Shown here: positions 63,905 to 64,000 of the stretch, in pieces
Position numbering within the stretch: position 1 is the stretch's first letter
How the letters are laid out: each line of letters opens with the position of its first letter
From: Rhodocyclaceae bacterium
Lineage (GTDB): Bacteria > Pseudomonadota > Gammaproteobacteria > Burkholderiales > Rhodocyclaceae
Assembly: GCA_016721505.1 (NCBI GenBank)
Contig: JADKHX010000001.1
Span: 124,001-188,000 of the forward strand
DNA length: 64,000 nt
Direction: 5' to 3'
The notes under the pieces: generated by a model
Told to the model about the DNA's origin: nothing
Seen by the model: the letters and a program-made list of their open reading frames with translations, nothing else
Databases searched by the model: none
Position numbers and translations under genes: made by a program

Positions 63905-64000
63905 TTGCCGCATTTGCGCCGGGCTCTGCAACGCAATTTGAGATACGGCGCAACGGTCAGACGCGCAGCCTTGCAATTACGATTGGCAAGCGACCGGCGG

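Noticed and set aside
1..64000. CRISPR array, prophage, transposase or integrase
   Set aside because: No direct-repeat array with unique spacers and no transposase, integrase or phage structural gene was seen; the 27-bp repeat is dispersed, not arrayed.

Overview
The window looks like a chromosome segment of a betaproteobacterium, probably Burkholderiales or a neighbouring order, with roughly 50% GC judged by eye. The main evidence is two blocks in typical betaproteobacterial order: ndk-rlmN-pilF-rodZ-ispG and tig-clpP-clpX-lon. Family assignments were made by reading protein sequence; no database search was run.

Layout. 1-4.3 kb (minus): ndk, rlmN, pilF, rodZ and ispG (cut by the window edge), almost all in overlapping ATGA/GTGA steps. 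4.4-7.5 kb (minus): a complete TRAP carboxylate transporter, dctP-dctQ-dctM. 7.8-13.9 kb (minus): the protein quality-control block tig-clpP-clpX-lon, bracketed by tRNA-Leu(UAG) and tRNA-Val(UAC), with a sigma-32-like promoter before lon. 14-17 kb (plus): hpnC-hpnD-hpnE for squalene. 17-32 kb (plus): a surface-glycan region. It holds rfbF-rfbG-rfbH for CDP-3,6-dideoxyhexulose, a NeuB-cupin fusion, an acetolactate-synthase-like TPP enzyme that could play the role of YerE (branched-chain yersiniose-type sugar), two zinc-finger methyltransferases, a HAD phosphatase, an SDR, and a GtrA/GtrB/membrane-protein set partly in decay. 32-35.5 kb (minus): a 59-residue type IV pilin behind a sigma-54-type promoter, a small secreted partner protein, and an ABC-2 exporter with a TPR-like membrane protein, resembling the split-pilin/ABC layout of Geobacter. 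35.7-41.1 kb (plus): two tandem TPR/O-GlcNAc-transferase (SPINDLY) genes, each running into a methyltransferase domain. 41.2-53.7 kb (minus): a continuous signalling cluster with a CHASE2 Ser/Thr kinase, PP2C phosphatase, FHA protein, CHASE2 adenylate cyclase, putative cAMP phosphodiesterase, cNMP-binding/rhodanese protein, GAF-GspE ATPase and GAF-HD-GYP protein. 53.9-64 kb: sucCD, a DUF2889-type protein, paaN and paaG (divergent), msrA, a FimV-like protein, a Nif3 protein, and an HtrA/DegQ protease at the edge.

Two things run through the whole window. First, a 27-bp interspersed repeat (left half GCCAGTTGGTGCTGG, right half TGACACGCCGTC) occurs about ten times, plus split and degenerate copies. 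Intergenic copies lie within about 30 nt downstream of, or on, a stop codon. Other copies lie in frame inside genes and encode linkers such as SVGAGDTPS or STNW. Second, many reading frames between 22 and 41 kb, and degQ at 63.9 kb, are broken by 1-nt indels, often in homopolymer runs, while the housekeeping genes are intact. Sequencing error and true decay cannot be separated from the sequence alone.

The strongest candidates for something not well described are the stop-codon-associated repeat, the split minimal pilin with ABC exporter and neighbouring OGT genes, and the cAMP/c-di-GMP/Ser-Thr phosphorylation signalling cluster.
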